This document shows positions 55,866 through 64,000 of a DNA stretch of 64,000 bases, piece by piece (position 1 is the stretch's first letter; every line of letters begins with the position of its first letter). Source of the stretch: Propionivibrio dicarboxylicus (GTDB lineage: Bacteria; Pseudomonadota; Gammaproteobacteria; Burkholderiales; Rhodocyclaceae); assembly GCF_900099695.1 (NCBI RefSeq), contig NZ_FNCY01000014.1, positions 1 through 64,000 of the forward strand. The letters are read 5' to 3'. Below the pieces are notes generated by a model that saw only the letters and a list, made by a program, of their open reading frames with translations, had not been told where the DNA came from and made no database searches. The translations under genes were made by a program, and so were the position numbers.

Positions 55866-57218
55866 TCATCTGAGACTGACCCATTTGAGCGGGTCTTGCG
55901 GCTGGCCATTATGGCGCAGTTCAAAGTATAAACCGGATTCCGGGTTGCCACCGCTGTTCCCGACCGAGGCGATGACGTCCCCGCCGTGCAGGCGGTCGCC
56001 AACCTGTTTCAGCAGGGCGTCATTATTGCCGTAGACCGAGAGGTAGCCGCCGCCATGATCGACGATCAGCAGGTTGCCGAATCCGCGCATCCAGTCGGCA
56101 AAGACGACTTGCCCGCCGGCAATGGCGTGGACGCTGGTGCCCTGTCCGGCCCGGATGAACAGGCCCTTCCAGGCGTTGCCTTCCTGGCGCGGTGCGCCAA
56201 AACGGTTGGTGACCGTGCCTTTCACCGGCAGTCGCAATTGCCCCTTGGACTGGCTCAGGCCGCCGCCCAGTGAGGCTTCCGGTGTGCTGTCATTGACGAG
56301 TTCCCTTGCCGGCGTCTGTGTCTTCCCTGGCAGGGATGTGCTGCTCGGGCGCGACTCCTTGCGCGGTGCCGCTTTGGCGGCGAGCGTCTTGGCAAGTTGT
56401 TCGATCAGTTGCGTCAGGCGCTTTTCGTCACGTTGCAGGGCGCCGATTTCCCGCCGCTGCTCGCTGATCTTGGCCGATATCTTCTCCAGCATGAGCTTGC
56501 GCTGCTCGCGCTGAGCGAGCAATTTGGCGTGTTGCTCGCGTTGGCGCCCTTCGACGGCAGAGAGTTCCTGTGCTTGCTCCCGTGTCTTCAGCGCCAGCGC
56601 CTGTTTGCGCTGCAAGGTTGTTTCGATTTCATGGACAAGCTGGCTTCTCGCCTTGCCGATGACCGAGAGATAGTAAAGGTCGCGCGTGACCTGGCTGGGA
56701 TTGTCGCCGTTGAGCAGGGTGTGCAGCGTGTCCGGTGTGCCCCGCACATAGTGCCGATAGACGAGATTCTGGAGCTGTGCCTGCTGGCCGGACAAGCGGT
56801 TTTCCAGCTCTTTCGATTGTGTGGCAAGATCTTTGAGCGCCGCCTGGATTTTTTCCCGCTGAATCGTCAGGGCATGAAGTTCCCGCTGCGTTGCCGAGAT
56901 TTCCTGCTCGACCCCCTTGAGTTGGTCTGCCGCGGTGGCGCGCTTTCCCTCGGTATCGGCAATGCCTTTACGCAGCGATTCGATTTGGCTGCGAACCTCC
57001 TTTAAGTCGCCCTGTTTCGCCGTGACTTCGTTCTGCGTGGCCGGATGCTGCGCCGGTTTCTTTTTTTCCTTTGCCGCGTGTGCGTCTGCATCGAGCAGCA
57101 AGAGTGCACTGATGATGGCAGCCAGGATGCGTTGTCGGCGGGCGAATTTCGGACGTGCCGGAGGAGCGCCGGGGTCGGACGGTGAGGACTGGGGTCGCAA
57201 AAAGTCGGGTCGGTTCAT
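55866..57218 (-). CDS. envC: EnvC-like murein hydrolase activator
   Basis: 450 residues from ATG 57218. A hydrophobic N-terminal segment (RILAAIISALLLLDADAHA) targets it to the periplasm; a long coiled coil (about residues 65-295) follows, then a LytM domain. The LytM site is degenerate: the H-x3-D position reads GLFIRAG and the H-x-H position ELRH, which fits EnvC, an activator of amidases rather than an endopeptidase itself. It acts at the division septum. The additional 289 codons upstream in frame are not part of the gene. Confidence 0.93.
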   Translation of the reverse strand: MNRPDFLRPQSSPSDPGAPPARPKFARRQRILAAIISALLLLDADAHAAKEKKKPAQHPATQNEVTAKQGDLKEVRSQIESLRKGIADTEGKRATAADQLKGVEQEISATQRELHALTIQREKIQAALKDLATQSKELENRLSGQQAQLQNLVYRHYVRGTPDTLHTLLNGDNPSQVTRDLYYLSVIGKARSQLVHEIETTLQRKQALALKTREQAQELSAVEGRQREQHAKLLAQREQRKLMLEKISAKISEQRREIGALQRDEKRLTQLIEQLAKTLAAKAAPRKESRPSSTSLPGKTQTPARELVNDSTPEASLGGGLSQSKGQLRLPVKGTVTNRFGAPRQEGNAWKGLFIRAGQGTSVHAIAGGQVVFADWMRGFGNLLIVDHGGGYLSVYGNNDALLKQVGDRLHGGDVIASVGNSGGNPESGLYFELRHNGQPQDPLKWVSLR

Positions 57219-57228
57219 GTATTGCCTA

Positions 57229-57268
57229 GGGGGGCCCCCCGGAACGGGAATTATTCTATAATGATTCC
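57229..57268. promoter_or_regulatory. Palindromic operator/promoter region of the ArsR gene
   Basis: A 12-bp palindrome of six G then six C (57229-57240) precedes a dyad GGGAATTAT-TCT-ATAAT...ATTCCC (57246-57268; inner arms 57250-57254 and 57258-57262). The inner right arm contains a perfect TATAAT (57257-57262), 37 bases before the arsR start. The overlap suggests autorepression by the ArsR protein. Confidence 0.55.
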
Positions 57269-57293
57269 CCTTGTTTAACGAGGGTTGGGCATT

Positions 57294-57599
57294 GTGGCGA
57301 TTCAAACCAGTCTTATCGACAAGCAGGAGCACATCGAGTCGGCCGCGCGCGCGCTGAAGTCGATCGCGCACCCTTTGCGCCTGAAAATACTGTGCGTTGT
57401 CGGCGATCAGGAAGCCTGTGTGCAAGAGATTGTCGAGGCGGTCGGTACGTCGCAAAGCAATATTTCCCAGCACCTTGCGATCCTGCGCGACAAGGACGTT
57501 CTGGTGACGCGCAAGGAAGCCAACCGGGTCTATTACCGCATCGGCGACAAGCGGACCTTGCAGTTGATCGGTATGATGCGCGAGGTCTTTTGCGGCTGA
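57294..57599 (+). CDS. ArsR-family regulator, possibly sulfur-responsive
   Basis: 101 residues from GTG 57294 (GAGGG upstream). The winged helix (SIAHPLRLKILCVVGD ... VGTSQSNISQHLAILRDKDVLV) is typical. Three cysteines are at ~34, 42 and 100; the 42/100 pair resembles the persulfide-sensing pair of BigR/SqrR-type ArsR proteins. The next gene encodes a rhodanese, which supports sulfane-sulfur sensing; this is inference. TTG 57285 is an alternative start. Confidence 0.82.
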   Translation: MAIQTSLIDKQEHIESAARALKSIAHPLRLKILCVVGDQEACVQEIVEAVGTSQSNISQHLAILRDKDVLVTRKEANRVYYRIGDKRTLQLIGMMREVFCG

Positions 57600-57647
57600 G
57601 TCGTCGGCTCTGCCTGTTTCCGCCAGTTTCTTCGATTTCCTCTTTGG

Positions 57648-58079
57648 ATGGAGCTTTTCTTGGAATTCCTTCAACAAAATATCATGTTGGTTCTCGCCGC
57701 TGCGGTCAGCGGCGGTCTGCTGTTGGTGCTGACCTTGCGCCGTCCCGATGGCAAGCATCTGCTCAACGCGACCCAGGCGACGATGCTGATCAATCGCGAG
57801 GATGCGGTTGTCATTGATGTGCGCGAACCCTTCGAATACGTCGAAGGCCATCTGCCCGAGTCGCGCAACATTCCCTTGGCACAGATCGAGCAACGCCAGG
57901 GGGAACTCGAGAAATATAAGGAAGTGCCGGTGATTCTGGTTTGCCAGACCGGTGCTCGCTCGAGCGATGCCTGCAAGAAACTCGAAGGGCTCGGTTTTAC
58001 GCGCGTGCACAATCTCGACGGTGGCGTTGCCGCGTGGCGCGCCGCTGGCTTGCCGTTGCGCAAGGGGGCGAAAAAATGA
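57648..58079 (+). CDS. Membrane-anchored rhodanese-domain sulfurtransferase
   Basis: 143 residues. One N-terminal membrane helix (NIMLVLAAAVSGGLLLVLTL) precedes a rhodanese domain with active-site cysteine in VCQTGARSSDACKKL and VVIDVREPFEYVEGHLPESRNIP. It transfers sulfane sulfur, possibly to thiols such as glutathione. It overlaps grxC by four bases (ATGA). A TTG at 57660 with a better-placed GGAG may be the true start. Confidence 0.92.
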   Translation: MELFLEFLQQNIMLVLAAAVSGGLLLVLTLRRPDGKHLLNATQATMLINREDAVVIDVREPFEYVEGHLPESRNIPLAQIEQRQGELEKYKEVPVILVCQTGARSSDACKKLEGLGFTRVHNLDGGVAAWRAAGLPLRKGAKK

Positions 58080-58351
58080 GTGCAACGCCGCATGTGTTGA
58101 TGTATTCGACCGCGGTCTGCCCGTACTGCATCCGCGCCGAGCAGCTACTACGCGCGCGCGGCGTCACCGAGATCGAAAAGGTCCGTATCGATCTTGACCC
58201 GGCGCGTCTTGACGAGATGATCGCCAAGACCGCCCGTCGGACCGTGCCGCAGATCTTCATCGGCGAATTTCATGTCGGTGGTTGCGATGATCTGGTCGCG
58301 CTCGACAAGGCAGGCAAATTGCTGCCTCTGCTTGGCGGTCAGTCGGCCTGA
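58076..58351 (+). CDS. grxC: Glutaredoxin 3
   Basis: 91 residues with the dithiol active site CPYC (TAVCPYCIRAEQLL), the cis-proline TVPQIFI and the glutathione-binding GGCDDL. It reduces disulfides and mixed disulfides using glutathione. The ATG overlaps the rhodanese stop, so the two are co-translated; upstream codons in the frame were discarded. Confidence 0.96.
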   Translation: MSATPHVLMYSTAVCPYCIRAEQLLRARGVTEIEKVRIDLDPARLDEMIAKTARRTVPQIFIGEFHVGGCDDLVALDKAGKLLPLLGGQSA

Positions 58352-58396
58352 GTGCCGCTTGTCGCCGTATTTTTACCTGTCAGGAAATAATTCATC

Positions 58397-58852
58397 ATGA
58401 CCGAACAAGAAACGCCGTTGTTTGCCATCGAAAAGCTCTATGTCAAGGATCTGTCGCTGGAAGTGCCGAATGCGCCGGCGATCTATGTCGAAAGCGAGAC
58501 GCCGGAAGTCGGTCTGCAACTGCAGACCGGGGTGCAACGGCTGACCGAAGATGCTTTCGAAGTGACGCTGACGGTGACGGTGACGGCGAAGCTCGGCGAG
58601 AAGACGGTATTCCTCGTTGAAGTCGGCCAGGCGGGCATTTTCCGCGTGCGCAACGTACCGGAGGAGAATCTCGACCCGCTGCTCTCGATCGCCTGCCCGA
58701 ACATCCTCTTTCCCTATGCGCGCGAAGTGGTGTCAGATGCCGTGTCGCGCGGCGGCTTCGCGCCGGTGGTGCTGCAACCCGTCAATTTCGAGTCGCTCTA
58801 TGCCGCGCGCCAGCAGGAGCAGGCTGCGAGCGCCGAACAGACGGTGCAATAA
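58397..58852 (+). CDS. secB: Protein-export chaperone SecB
   Basis: 151 residues, standard SecB: IEKLYVKDLSLEVPNAP, a central beta-sheet (EVTLTVTVTAKLGEKTVFLVEV) and CPNILFPYAREVVSDAVSRGGF. It holds preproteins unfolded and hands them to SecA. The short C-terminal tail lacks the strongly basic zinc-binding features, as is usual for SecB. Confidence 0.97.
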   Translation: MTEQETPLFAIEKLYVKDLSLEVPNAPAIYVESETPEVGLQLQTGVQRLTEDAFEVTLTVTVTAKLGEKTVFLVEVGQAGIFRVRNVPEENLDPLLSIACPNILFPYAREVVSDAVSRGGFAPVVLQPVNFESLYAARQQEQAASAEQTVQ

Positions 58853-58882
58853 TCCACGTCGGTTTCTCTTCGGAGCCTCGGC

Positions 58883-59314
58883 ATGAAACGTTGGCTGTTC
58901 CTTGGGGCAATTGTGCTGGCCATGCCGGCACTGGCCGTCGATTATCGGACCGTCGATTCGGCAACGGTGCTCTACGACGGCCCGTCGTTGCGCGGCAACA
59001 AGTTGTTTGTCATCCGGAAGGATACGCCGGTCGAGGTGGTCGTCAGTCTCGAAGGCTGGGTGAAGGTCCGTGATGCCGAGGGCGGCCTGGCCTGGATCGA
59101 GAAAAAAAACCTCGCCGAGCGGCGCACGGTGATTGTCACGGCAGCGCGTGCCGAGATTCGTCAGAAGCCTGATGAAGCTGCGCCCTTGGTATTCGAGGCG
59201 GATCGAAAGGTCTCGCTCGACTATCTTGAGACAGCGCCGGGCGGCTGGGTCAAGGTTCATCACCGTGACGGCGCGTCTGGGTATGTGCGCGCCAATCAGA
59301 TCTGGGGGCAGTAA
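58883..59314 (+). CDS. Exported bacterial SH3-domain protein
   Basis: 143 residues with a short signal peptide (MKRWLFLGAIVLAMPALA) and two SH3b-like repeats (VLYDGPSLRGNKLFVIRKDTPVEVV...EGWVKVRD; EIRQKPDEAAPLVFEADRKVSLDYLE...GGWVKVHH). Such domains bind peptidoglycan or periplasmic partners. It lies between secB and gpsA, three bases before the latter. Confidence 0.85.
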   Translation: MKRWLFLGAIVLAMPALAVDYRTVDSATVLYDGPSLRGNKLFVIRKDTPVEVVVSLEGWVKVRDAEGGLAWIEKKNLAERRTVIVTAARAEIRQKPDEAAPLVFEADRKVSLDYLETAPGGWVKVHHRDGASGYVRANQIWGQ

Positions 59315-59317
59315 GGC

Positions 59318-60316
59318 GTGAATATCACGGTTATTGGGGCCGGCGCTTGGGGAACCGCGCTGGCCATTACCTTTTGCGGGCGGCACGCGGTGACCTTGTG
59401 GACGCGCGAGGCCGACGTGACCGAAACGATGCAGGTCGAGCGCGAAAACAAGCGTTTTTTTCCTGGATTTCCCTTCCCGGAAGCGTTGAAGGTCGAAGCG
59501 GATTTCGATGTGGCGGTGTCGGATGCCGATCTCTTGTTGCTGGCGACGCCGCTGGTCGGGTTTCGCGCCGGGGTACGGCGCTTGCAGCAGAACGGTCAGT
59601 TGCGGCCTTTGTTGTGGGTGTGCAAGGGGCTTGAAGCCGAAACGGCGAAATTACCGCATCAGATTGTTGCCGAAGAACTCGGGGATGGCGCGCAATACGG
59701 CGCATTGACCGGTCCGAGCTTTGCCGAGGAAGTTGCGCGTGGATTGCCGACGGCAGTGACTCTGGCGGCCAACGATGCGGATTTTGCGCGACGGACGGCG
59801 ATTGAGTTGCATTCGCCGCGACTGCGGATTTATGCCAGCGATGATCTTCCAGGGGCCGAGGTCGGCGGTGCGGTCAAGAATGTCATGGCGATCGCCGCCG
59901 GCATTTGCGATGGCCTGGGCTTCGGCTACAACGCACGGGCGGCGCTGATGACGCGCGGGCTTGCCGAAATTGCCCGGCTCGGCGTGGCGCTGGGCGGACG
60001 TGCCGAGACTTTCCTGGGTCTTGCCGGTATGGGGGATCTCGTATTGACCTGTACCGGCGACTTGTCACGCAATCGTCGGGTCGGTCTGGCGCTGGCCGAA
60101 GGAAAGACGCTGACACAGATTCTGGCGGAACTCGGGCATGTGGCCGAGGGGGTCAGCACGGCGCGGGAAGTGGCGCAACTTGCCGATCGATTGGGGATCG
60201 ACATGCCAATCACGCAGTCGGTCAATGCCATCCTGCATGAGGGCATGCCGGCGGCGGAGGCGGTGACGCAGTTGTTGAGTCGTGACCCTAAACCGGAAAG
60301 TTTGAGGGGGAGCTAA
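59318..60316 (+). CDS. gpsA: Glycerol-3-phosphate dehydrogenase [NAD(P)+]
   Basis: 332 residues. The dinucleotide motif is GAGAWGTALA; catalytic and substrate residues lie in GGAVKNVMAIAAGICDGLGFG and LAGMGDLVLTCTGDLSRNRRVG. It makes glycerol-3-phosphate for phospholipids in the cytoplasm. It starts with GTG, and its stop codon shares two bases with the convergent trmL stop. Confidence 0.97.
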   Translation: MNITVIGAGAWGTALAITFCGRHAVTLWTREADVTETMQVERENKRFFPGFPFPEALKVEADFDVAVSDADLLLLATPLVGFRAGVRRLQQNGQLRPLLWVCKGLEAETAKLPHQIVAEELGDGAQYGALTGPSFAEEVARGLPTAVTLAANDADFARRTAIELHSPRLRIYASDDLPGAEVGGAVKNVMAIAAGICDGLGFGYNARAALMTRGLAEIARLGVALGGRAETFLGLAGMGDLVLTCTGDLSRNRRVGLALAEGKTLTQILAELGHVAEGVSTAREVAQLADRLGIDMPITQSVNAILHEGMPAAEAVTQLLSRDPKPESLRGS

Positions 60317-60777
60317 ATTCCGCCGCTAAATCCCTGTTGTCGCCAGGCTTCGAAAACCATGACGGCGACGGCGTTGGAAAGGTTCAGGCTGCGCTGACCC
60401 TCCCGCATCGGCAACCTCAGTCGCTGAGGTTCCGGAATGTCGGATAGAACTTCGGAAGGTAAACCGCTGGTTTCGCGCCCGAAGACGAAAACATCGTCCG
60501 GCAAGAATGTCGGCGCGTCATGGCGGTTGCTCCCCTTCGTCGTCAAGGCGAAAAACCGCCGCCCGGCAAGCGCCTCGCGGCATGAGCTCCAGTTGGGATG
60601 ACGAATGACTCGGACGAATTCGTGGTAATCCAGTCCCGCGCGCTTCAGTTTCTTGTCTTCCCACGGGAATCCGAGTGGTTCGACGAGCCGCAGTTCACAC
60701 CCCGTATTTGCGCACAGCCGGATGATGTTGCCCGTGTTGGGCGGGATTTCGGGTTGGAATAAAACAACAGTGGTCAC
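60313..60777 (-). CDS. trmL: tRNA (cytidine(34)-2'-O)-methyltransferase TrmL
   Basis: 154 residues of the SPOUT family, TrmL branch. It has the knot motifs PEIPPNTGNIIRLCANTG, DVFVFGRETSGLP and LRLPMREGQRSLNLSNAVAV. It methylates the wobble cytidine/uridine of leucine tRNAs as a dimer with AdoMet. Confidence 0.95.
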   Translation of the reverse strand: MTTVVLFQPEIPPNTGNIIRLCANTGCELRLVEPLGFPWEDKKLKRAGLDYHEFVRVIRHPNWSSCREALAGRRFFALTTKGSNRHDAPTFLPDDVFVFGRETSGLPSEVLSDIPEPQRLRLPMREGQRSLNLSNAVAVMVFEAWRQQGFSGGI

Positions 60778-60869
60778 GCACTACTCCCGGAATATCTCTT
60801 TTTATTGAAACAAAAAATGGTTAGAATCAGTCCATTAGAAGGACTTCCTCAAAAACAACTGGAGATTGC
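60778..60869 (+). promoter_or_regulatory. Upstream region of the MSHA pilus genes
   Basis: The 92-base gap is AT-rich (A-run near 60810) with a TTAGAAT-type sequence around 60820 that could be a -10. No strong dyad is visible. The transcripts of trmL and mshE diverge from here. Confidence 0.3.
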
Positions 60870-62576
60870 ATGGCTCGGCCGGAAAAAATTCGACTCGGCG
60901 ACTTGCTGATCCAGCAGGGGCTGTTGACCGGCGAACAGCTCAAATTCGCGCTCGATGAGCAGAAACGCAGCGGCCGCAAACTCGGGCGTATTGTCGTCGA
61001 AAGCAGCTTCTGTACGGAAGAGGCAATTTCGCAGGCCTTGGCCAATCAGCTTCAGGTGCCGTTTGTCGATCTGAGGCATTTCGATCCGAAGCAGGAACTC
61101 ATCAATCTCTTGCCCGAGGCGCAGGCCCGACGTTACCGCGCGGTGGTGCTCGAAGAAGTTAACGGCGTATTGCGCGTCGGTTTTGTCGATCCGACCGATT
61201 TGCAGGCGTACGACGATGTCTTCCGGCTCGTCAAGCGCGACATCGAGGTTGCTGTTGTCGCCGAAAGCCAGTTGTTGGCGCTGATCGATCGCGTCTATCG
61301 CCGTACTGAAGAAATCAGCGGCTTGGCCAAGGAATTGACGGCGGATCTGGGGGATGTGCCGGTCGAATTCGGCGAGTTGCTCAGTGTTTCACCGGGCGCC
61401 GAGGAGGCCCCGGTCGTCAAGCTCCTGCAAACGGTGTTCGAGGAAGCCATGCGCTCACGCGCGTCGGACATTCACATCGAGCCGCAGGCCAGCCAGTTAC
61501 GTATTCGCTTCCGCATCGACGGCGTGCTCCATGTGCAAATGGAAGCGGATCTGAAGATCGCTTCGGCGTTGTCCTTGCGTCTCAAGCTGATGTCGGGCCT
61601 GGATATCTCCGAAAAGCGGCTGCCGCAGGACGGGCGGTTCGCCATCAAGGTGCGTAATGCGCCGATCGATGTGCGTATCTCGACGATGCCGACGCAGTAT
61701 GGCGAGTCGGTGGTCATGCGTCTGCTCAATCAGAACACCGGCTTGCTGGGACTTGATCGTCTGAATATCGCGCCGCGCGTTCTCGATCGCCTGCGTAATG
61801 CTGTCCGCCGTCCGAGCGGAATGGTGTTGGTGACCGGGCCGACCGGTAGCGGCAAGACAACGACCCTGTATGCCGCGTTGACCGAGCTCAATACGACCGA
61901 GAAGAAGATCATTACCGTCGAGGACCCGGTTGAATACCGCTTGCCCGGGATAAATCAGGTGCAGGTACACGACAAGATCGATCTGACCTTCGAGCGCGTC
62001 TTGCGCTCGGCGTTGCGTCAGGACCCGGATATCGTCCTGGTCGGCGAAATGCGAGACCAGATGACCGCGGAAATCGGGATGCGGGCGGCCATCACCGGTC
62101 ACATGGTGCTGTCAACGCTGCACACGAACGACGTGGTGTCGACGCCGATTCGCCTGCTCGACATGGGCGTCCCTCGCTATATGGTCGCGCTTTCGCTGCA
62201 ACTCGTGTTGGCGCAACGCCTGGTTCGCGTCATTTGCGAAAATTGTGGCGAGGTCGTCACGCCCTCGCCGAGTGAGCATGAGTGGTTGCGCTTCGAGTTG
62301 GGCGATGCAGTCGATAAATATACCTACCGACAAGGGCGTGGTTGCGCCCGTTGCGGTGGCACGGGATATTCCGGACGTACCGGCGTCTTCGAAATGCTCG
62401 AGATGACCAACGAAATCGTCGAAGCGATCAACTCCGACGATACCGGGGTGTTCGTACAGGCGGCACGCCGCCAGATGGCTGGCGAAACCTTGCGTCGCGA
62501 CGCGGTGCGGCAGGTCGTGCGGGGACGAACGACGATTGAGGAAGCCATGCGCATCAGCAACCAGTTTGAAGACTGA
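60870..62576 (+). CDS. mshE: MSHA/type IV pilus assembly ATPase (GspE/PilB family, MshE)
   Basis: 568 residues. The N-terminal GspE-II/MshEN domain begins IRLGDLLIQQGLL and is the segment that in MshE binds c-di-GMP (two RLGxx / LLxxQ-like repeats: LGDLLIQQGLL and LGRIVVESSFC). The P-loop is TGPTGSGKTTTLY, Walker B is IVLVGEMRD, and a CxxC pair (CENC, then CARC) marks the zinc knuckle. It powers pilin polymerisation. With a GGDEF protein in the same window, c-di-GMP control is plausible. Confidence 0.92.
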   Translation: MARPEKIRLGDLLIQQGLLTGEQLKFALDEQKRSGRKLGRIVVESSFCTEEAISQALANQLQVPFVDLRHFDPKQELINLLPEAQARRYRAVVLEEVNGVLRVGFVDPTDLQAYDDVFRLVKRDIEVAVVAESQLLALIDRVYRRTEEISGLAKELTADLGDVPVEFGELLSVSPGAEEAPVVKLLQTVFEEAMRSRASDIHIEPQASQLRIRFRIDGVLHVQMEADLKIASALSLRLKLMSGLDISEKRLPQDGRFAIKVRNAPIDVRISTMPTQYGESVVMRLLNQNTGLLGLDRLNIAPRVLDRLRNAVRRPSGMVLVTGPTGSGKTTTLYAALTELNTTEKKIITVEDPVEYRLPGINQVQVHDKIDLTFERVLRSALRQDPDIVLVGEMRDQMTAEIGMRAAITGHMVLSTLHTNDVVSTPIRLLDMGVPRYMVALSLQLVLAQRLVRVICENCGEVVTPSPSEHEWLRFELGDAVDKYTYRQGRGCARCGGTGYSGRTGVFEMLEMTNEIVEAINSDDTGVFVQAARRQMAGETLRRDAVRQVVRGRTTIEEAMRISNQFED

Positions 62577-62578
62577 TC

Positions 62579-63805
62579 ATGCCGACCTTCTCATATAAAG
62601 CGCGAAACGGTTCAAGCCAGCTTGTCGAAGGCGTGCTGGAAGGCGCTGGCGTTGGTGCGGTGGTCGATGTGTTGCGCGGACAGGGGCTCATGCCCGTCGA
62701 TATCCGCGAAACAAAGGCGAAGGCGGAAAAGGCGGTGGGGAGCAGCCTTTCGCTCTTTACGCCGAAGATCACGCACATTGATCTGCTACTCTTCAGTCGC
62801 CAGATGCATACGCTGCTGAAGTCGGGTGTTCCGATCATGCGCGCCCTGAATGGCTTGCAGGATGCCGCGATCAACACCGAGATGAAGCGCGTGATCGGAG
62901 AAATTCGCGAGAGCCTGGAGGCTGGTCGCGAACTGTCGCAATCCTTGGCACGTCATCCGCGGGTCTTCTCGCCGTTCTATCTGTCGATGATCCGAGTGGG
63001 TGAAGCGACTGGTTTGCTTGAAACGGTCTTTTTCCGGTTGTTTGAACATCTGGAGTTTGAGCGCTTCATGCGCGAACAGGTGCGATCGGCGCTGCGCTAT
63101 CCGTCATTCGTCGTGCTGGCGATGGCGGTGGCGATCGTCATCGTCAATATCTTCGTCATTCCCGCGTTCGCCAAGGTATTTGCCGGGTTTGGCACGGAGT
63201 TGCCTTTGATGACCCGGTTGTTGCTCGGTTTCTCGGGATTCATGGTGGCCTGGTGGCCGGCGCTGTTGGTGGGCGTCGCCAGCGGCGCTGTCGGGTTTCG
63301 CTCGTGGGTTGCGACGGCGAGTGGGCGTTGCGCGTGGGACCACTGGTCGTTGCGCATTCCGATTGCCGGCAAAATCCTGCACAAAGCGGCACTTTCTCGC
63401 TTTGCCCGCAGCTTTGCGCTCGGTACCCGTAGTGGTGTGCCGGTGATGCAGGCTTTGTCCAATGCCGCACAGACCGTCGATAACGTCTATGTTGCCCAAC
63501 GCGTTGAAGGCATGCGCGAAAATGTTGAGCGTGGCGAGAGTTTGCTGCGGGCGACGATCAGCGCGGGTATTTTTACGCCGATTGTCTTGCAGATGGTTGC
63601 CGTCGGTGAAGAGTCGGGGGCCGTCGATGACATGATGGACGAGGTCGGCGACATGTATCGGCAGGAAGTCGAGTACGAACTCAAGACGCTTGGCCAGCAG
63701 ATCGAGCCGATCCTGATCGTGCTGCTGGGAATCATGGTGCTGATTCTGGCACTTGGTATTTTCCTGCCGATGTGGGACCTCGGCCAGGTGGCAATGAAAC
63801 GGTGA
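62579..63805 (+). CDS. mshG: Type IV pilus/T2SS inner-membrane platform protein (GspF/PilC family, MshG)
   Basis: 408 residues with two GspF repeats and three or more membrane helices (SFVVLAMAVAIVIVNIFVIPAF, LLLGFSGFMVAWWPALLVG, and the C-terminal ILIVLLGIMVLILALGIFLPM). It begins two bases after the mshE stop and works with MshE in pilin assembly. The C-terminus (GIFLPMWDLGQVAMKR) is typical. Confidence 0.93.
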   Translation: MPTFSYKARNGSSQLVEGVLEGAGVGAVVDVLRGQGLMPVDIRETKAKAEKAVGSSLSLFTPKITHIDLLLFSRQMHTLLKSGVPIMRALNGLQDAAINTEMKRVIGEIRESLEAGRELSQSLARHPRVFSPFYLSMIRVGEATGLLETVFFRLFEHLEFERFMREQVRSALRYPSFVVLAMAVAIVIVNIFVIPAFAKVFAGFGTELPLMTRLLLGFSGFMVAWWPALLVGVASGAVGFRSWVATASGRCAWDHWSLRIPIAGKILHKAALSRFARSFALGTRSGVPVMQALSNAAQTVDNVYVAQRVEGMRENVERGESLLRATISAGIFTPIVLQMVAVGEESGAVDDMMDEVGDMYRQEVEYELKTLGQQIEPILIVLLGIMVLILALGIFLPMWDLGQVAMKR

Positions 63806-63819
63806 GGATATGACGCGCC

Positions 63820-64000
63820 ATGGACTGGGTTCGACCGCGAAAATTCGAGCTTGCCCTGCTGGTGGCCATCGTCGGTGGCTTGGTTTTCGTATTGCTTACA
63901 GCGCTCGAGCGAACGCGGGAAGATGTAGAGTCCTCCGCTGTTCAGACCGAAGTGGCGGCCCTGCGTGTCGAATTGCTGGATCGGCTGACCCATCGCGAGT
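63820..64000 (+). CDS. Start of a membrane-anchored protein of the MSHA locus (cut by the window end)
   Basis: Only 60 residues are visible from ATG 63820: MDWVRPRKFELALLVAIVG then a hydrophobic stretch GLVFVLLTALE followed by an acidic, helical segment (REDVESSAVQTEVAALRVEL). This is a single N-terminal membrane helix facing the periplasm, resembling a minor-pilin-like or accessory protein that sits after mshG in such loci. The overlapping ATG 63810 frame lacks coding character. Function cannot be assigned. Confidence 0.6.
   Translation, partial: MDWVRPRKFELALLVAIVGGLVFVLLTALERTREDVESSAVQTEVAALRVELLDRLTHRE

Noticed and set aside
55866-58085. A 739-residue version of EnvC reaching into the rhodanese gene.
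   Set aside because: The additional N-terminal part is antisense to arsR and the rhodanese gene; the start at 57218 gives a normal export signal.
63810-64000. Alternative reading frame from ATG 63810 at the right edge.
   Set aside because: It gives an Arg/Gly/Ser-rich shadow, whereas the frame from 63820 gives a membrane anchor and helix.

Overview
The window looks like chromosomal DNA of a GC-rich betaproteobacterium, most probably Rhodocyclales (a Dechloromonas/Azonexus/Propionivibrio-like organism). This is judged from protein character and gene order only, since no search was run: glyA-nrdR-ribD, rhodanese-grxC-secB-gpsA, yjgA back-to-back with pmbA, oxyR divergent from ahpC-ahpF, and an MSHA-type pilus locus. 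I saw no rRNA, tRNA, CRISPR array, integrase or intact insertion sequence.

Layout. 1-8393: a tight plus-strand cluster holding the 3' part of a huge two-partner-secretion adhesin with exact-length 474-bp repeats, a double-FecR periplasmic protein, the TpsB outer-membrane transporter and a SulP-STAS-cNMP transporter. 8469-10994: UvrD helicase, carrying an unusual 32-residue in-frame insert, and a SemiSWEET protein. 11064-14330: OxyR regulon core (oxyR, ahpC, ahpF) with a visible OxyR operator. 14491-18210: quinone oxidoreductase, orphan ParA ATPase, YjgN/DUF898 protein and M48 peptidase. 18274-19865: two minus-strand exported proteins. 20020-23996: dnaE with a co-translated WbuC-type cupin. 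24033-25412: Yip1 protein and a second, Prx1-type peroxiredoxin.

25593-33309 (minus): an eight-gene operon in which a two-TM protein, HyfB-, HyfC-, HyfE-, HyfF-, HyfG- and HyfI-like subunits and an acylphosphatase are packed head to tail. The large subunit has lost all four nickel-iron cysteines while the proton-pump residues and the small-subunit Fe-S cysteines remain, so this is an energy-converting hydrogenase-related (Ehr) complex rather than a hydrogenase. Its electron donor and acceptor are not evident.

33386-38473: metG, mrp/apbC with a strong IscR-like site in its promoter, a PAS-GGDEF diguanylate cyclase and a lipoprotein Cu,Zn superoxide dismutase. 38599-39429: decayed remains of a type I secretion system (TolC and ABC transporter pieces with a nonsense codon and a frameshift). 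39624-45935: dcd, an Orn/Lys/Arg decarboxylase, folA-thyA, yjgA and pmbA. 46098-50748: two tandem TRAP binding proteins facing their dctQ-dctM permease genes. 51047-60777: glyA, nrdR, ribD, a small conserved protein, ctpA, envC, an ArsR regulator, rhodanese, grxC, secB, an SH3 protein, gpsA and trmL. 60870-64000: the start of an MSHA pilus locus (mshE, mshG and a cut-off membrane-anchored protein).

Themes: peroxide and superoxide defence (OxyR, AhpCF, Prx, SodC, Mrp), surface adhesion (TPS adhesin, MSHA pilus, decayed type I system) and membrane energetics (Ehr, SulP, TRAP).
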